Positions 15,373 through 16,888 of a DNA stretch of 16,888 nucleotides are shown piece after piece. This stretch comes from Stenotrophomonas maltophilia (GTDB taxonomy: Bacteria > Pseudomonadota > Gammaproteobacteria > Xanthomonadales > Xanthomonadaceae): NCBI GenBank assembly GCA_002435595.1, contig DJBL01000014.1:1-16888 (forward strand), written 5' to 3'. The first letter of the stretch is position 1; every line of letters begins with the position of its first letter. The notes beneath the pieces were generated by a model that did not search any database, was not told where the DNA came from, and saw only the letters and a list, made by a program, of their open reading frames with translations. Made by a program: the position numbers and the translations under genes.

Positions 15373-16278
15373 ATGACTTCCGAACTCGCGCTCGACGCGA
15401 ACCCGCAAACCCGGCCGACCGCCCCACAGCAGCAGGAGATGCCGCTGGCCGTGGTGCATGGTCAACCGGTCCTGCAGATCCCGCAGGACCTGTACATCCC
15501 GCCGGATGCGCTGGAAGTCATCCTGGATGCCTTCGAAGGTCCGCTGGACCTGCTGCTGTACCTGATCCGCCGGCAGAACCTGGACATCCTGGACATCCCG
15601 GTGGCCGAGATCACCCGCCAGTACGTCGAGTACATCAACGTCATGCAGGAGCTGCGCTTCGAACTGGCGGCCGAGTACCTGGTGATGGCGGCGATCCTGG
15701 CCGAAGTGAAGTCGCGGATGCTGCTGCCGCGCCCGCCCAGTACCGAGGGCGAAGAAGCCGATCCGCGCGCCGAGCTGGTGCGCCGGCTGCAGGAGTACGA
15801 ACGTTTCAAGCAGGCCGCCGAAGATATCGACAGCCTGCCACGCCAGGACCGCGACACCAGCCTGGCCCATGCCTTCGTGCCCGACCGGGCTGCGGTGAAG
15901 CTGCCGCCGCCGGTGGATCTGAAGGAAATGCTGATGGCGCTGCACGACGTGCTCAAGCGCGCCGAGCTGTTCACCGGCCACGCGATCAAGCGCGAGGCCC
16001 TGAGCGTGCGCCAGCGCATGGGAGATGTGCTGGGGCGCCTGGAGGACGGCCGGTTCTACCGGTTCGAAACACTGTTCACCGCCGAAGAAGGCAAGCTGGG
16101 GGTGCTGGTGACCTTCCTGGCCTTGCTGGAACTGGCCAAGGAACAGCTGCTGGACATCGTCCAGGAAGCACCGCTGGCGCCGATCTACGTCAAGTCCCTG
16201 GCTGCCGGCAACACCAATGAACCGCTGCAGTTCAACAGCGAGTTCGACGACAACGACGCCGCCAACGAATCCGACTGA
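15373..16278 (+). CDS. scpA: Segregation and condensation protein A
   Basis: A 301-residue kleisin subunit of the SMC-ScpA-ScpB complex, which compacts and segregates the chromosome in the cytoplasm. The N-terminal helical domain shows the family signature FEGPLDLLLYLIRRQNLDILDIPV (54-77) and then EYLVMAAILAEVKSRMLLP (101-119). The middle is an acidic linker, and the C-terminal winged-helix region contains VLVTFLALLELAKEQL. The first 40 or so residues are a variable leader longer than in Bacillus ScpA. The ATG at 15373 has no Shine-Dalgarno sequence. The ATG at 15439 is preceded by GGAG but with no spacing, so the longer form is kept with some doubt. scpB follows after 13 bases. Confidence 0.95.
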   Translation: MTSELALDANPQTRPTAPQQQEMPLAVVHGQPVLQIPQDLYIPPDALEVILDAFEGPLDLLLYLIRRQNLDILDIPVAEITRQYVEYINVMQELRFELAAEYLVMAAILAEVKSRMLLPRPPSTEGEEADPRAELVRRLQEYERFKQAAEDIDSLPRQDRDTSLAHAFVPDRAAVKLPPPVDLKEMLMALHDVLKRAELFTGHAIKREALSVRQRMGDVLGRLEDGRFYRFETLFTAEEGKLGVLVTFLALLELAKEQLLDIVQEAPLAPIYVKSLAAGNTNEPLQFNSEFDDNDAANESD

Positions 16279-16291
16279 GCACTGCCCACGC

Positions 16292-16888
16292 ATGGATCAA
16301 CCGCTGATCAACCGCATCGTCGAAGGCGCGCTGCTGGCATCCAGCCAGCCGCTGACCCTGGCGCAGCTGCAGGGCCTGTTCCCCGAAGAGGAACCGGCAC
16401 CGCCGGGCAGCATCGAACGCGCACTGGAACTGCTGCGCGAGGGCTGTGCCCAGCGCGGGGTGGAACTGGTGGAGGTGGCCTCCGGTTTCCGCTTCCAGGT
16501 CACCAGCGAGGTGCATGGCTACATCACCCGGCTGTGGACCGAACGCAAGACCCGCTATACCCGCGCCACCCTGGAAACGTTGGCGCTGATCGCCTACCGC
16601 CAGCCGATCACCCGTGGCGAGATCGAGCAGGTGCGCGGCGTGGCGGTGAGCAGCAACATCATCCAGGCACTGGAAGAGCGCGAATGGATCCGCGTCATCG
16701 GCCACCGCGACGTGCCTGGCAAGCCGGCGCTGTTTGGCACCACCAAGGGCTTCCTGGATTACTTCGGGCTCAAGCGCCTGGACGAACTGCCGCCGCTGTC
16801 GGAACTGCGCGACCTGGGTGAACTGGAGCCGCAGCTGCCGCTGGACCGCGACGGCCAGCCGGCCGGTCGCCTGGCGGCCGGCGCGGCC
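16292..16888 (+). CDS. scpB: Segregation and condensation protein B (3' truncated by window)
   Basis: The ATG at 16292 lies 13 bases after the scpA stop codon, and 199 codons are visible with no stop before the window ends. The protein has the two winged-helix domains of ScpB: INRIVEGALLASSQPLTLAQLQGLF (6-30) and TLETLALIAYRQPITRGEIEQVRG (93-116), followed by SSNIIQALEEREWIRVIGHRDVPGKPALFGTT. ScpB dimers bind the ScpA linker and regulate the SMC complex. The visible part after about 165 is the less conserved tail (ELPPLSELRDLGELEPQLP). The truncation is by the window only, and I see no sign of damage. Confidence 0.95.
   Translation, partial: MDQPLINRIVEGALLASSQPLTLAQLQGLFPEEEPAPPGSIERALELLREGCAQRGVELVEVASGFRFQVTSEVHGYITRLWTERKTRYTRATLETLALIAYRQPITRGEIEQVRGVAVSSNIIQALEEREWIRVIGHRDVPGKPALFGTTKGFLDYFGLKRLDELPPLSELRDLGELEPQLPLDRDGQPAGRLAAGAA

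Noticed and set aside
15067..16293. A 408-codon minus-strand frame across scpA
   Set aside because: It is antisense to scpA, which is certain. Only its last 45 codons, outside scpA, have a plausible start of their own.

Overview
The window looks like chromosomal DNA of a Xanthomonadaceae bacterium, most likely Stenotrophomonas. The reasons are high GC with strongly GC-rich third codon positions, an RNase E-like tail and scpA-scpB as housekeeping flanks, a TonB-dependent receptor in place of a porin for glycan uptake, and a short palindrome headed by GTAG, the signature of the SMAG REP family of S. maltophilia. The assignment rests on recognition of families, not on a search.

Layout, left to right. 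(1) 2-592 (+) is the 3' end of a gene with a 12-residue Ala/Pro/Val/Glu tandem repeat, probably RNase E, closed by a strong intrinsic terminator. (2) 649-1108 has no convincing gene. (3) 9891 down to 1109 (-) is a tightly packed six-gene operon. In transcription order it encodes a GH144/glycoamylase-like lipoprotein, a sugar-binding lipoprotein, MalF-like and MalG-like permeases, a 1061-residue secreted multidomain protein with a six-hairpin glycosidase region, and a secreted endonuclease/exonuclease/phosphatase (EEP) family hydrolase. Every junction is a 1-4 base overlap or a 3-base gap. (4) 14297 down to 10125 (-) holds a LacI-family repressor gene followed 90 bases later by an Oar-like TonB-dependent receptor. 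A SMAG-type REP palindrome lies between them and touches the lacI stop codon. (5) 15027 down to 14462 (-) is a YciI-family gene overlapping a BolA-family gene, possibly preceded by a 44-codon ORF. (6) 15373-16888 (+) is scpA followed by the start of scpB, cut by the window edge.

How it may work together: the receptor would carry a glycan across the outer membrane. The GH144-like enzyme would cut beta-1,2-glucan, while the six-hairpin protein and the EEP hydrolase would remove other linkages or substituents. The ABC transporter would import the oligosaccharides, and the LacI protein would sense the sugar. Two 14-base sites fitting TGWAANCGNTTWCA, one before the GH144 gene and one before lacI, tie the two units into one regulon. 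No transporter ATPase and no cytoplasmic glycosidase or phosphorylase is present, so the locus depends on genes elsewhere. The beta-1,2-glucan substrate is an inference from the GH144 family alone.
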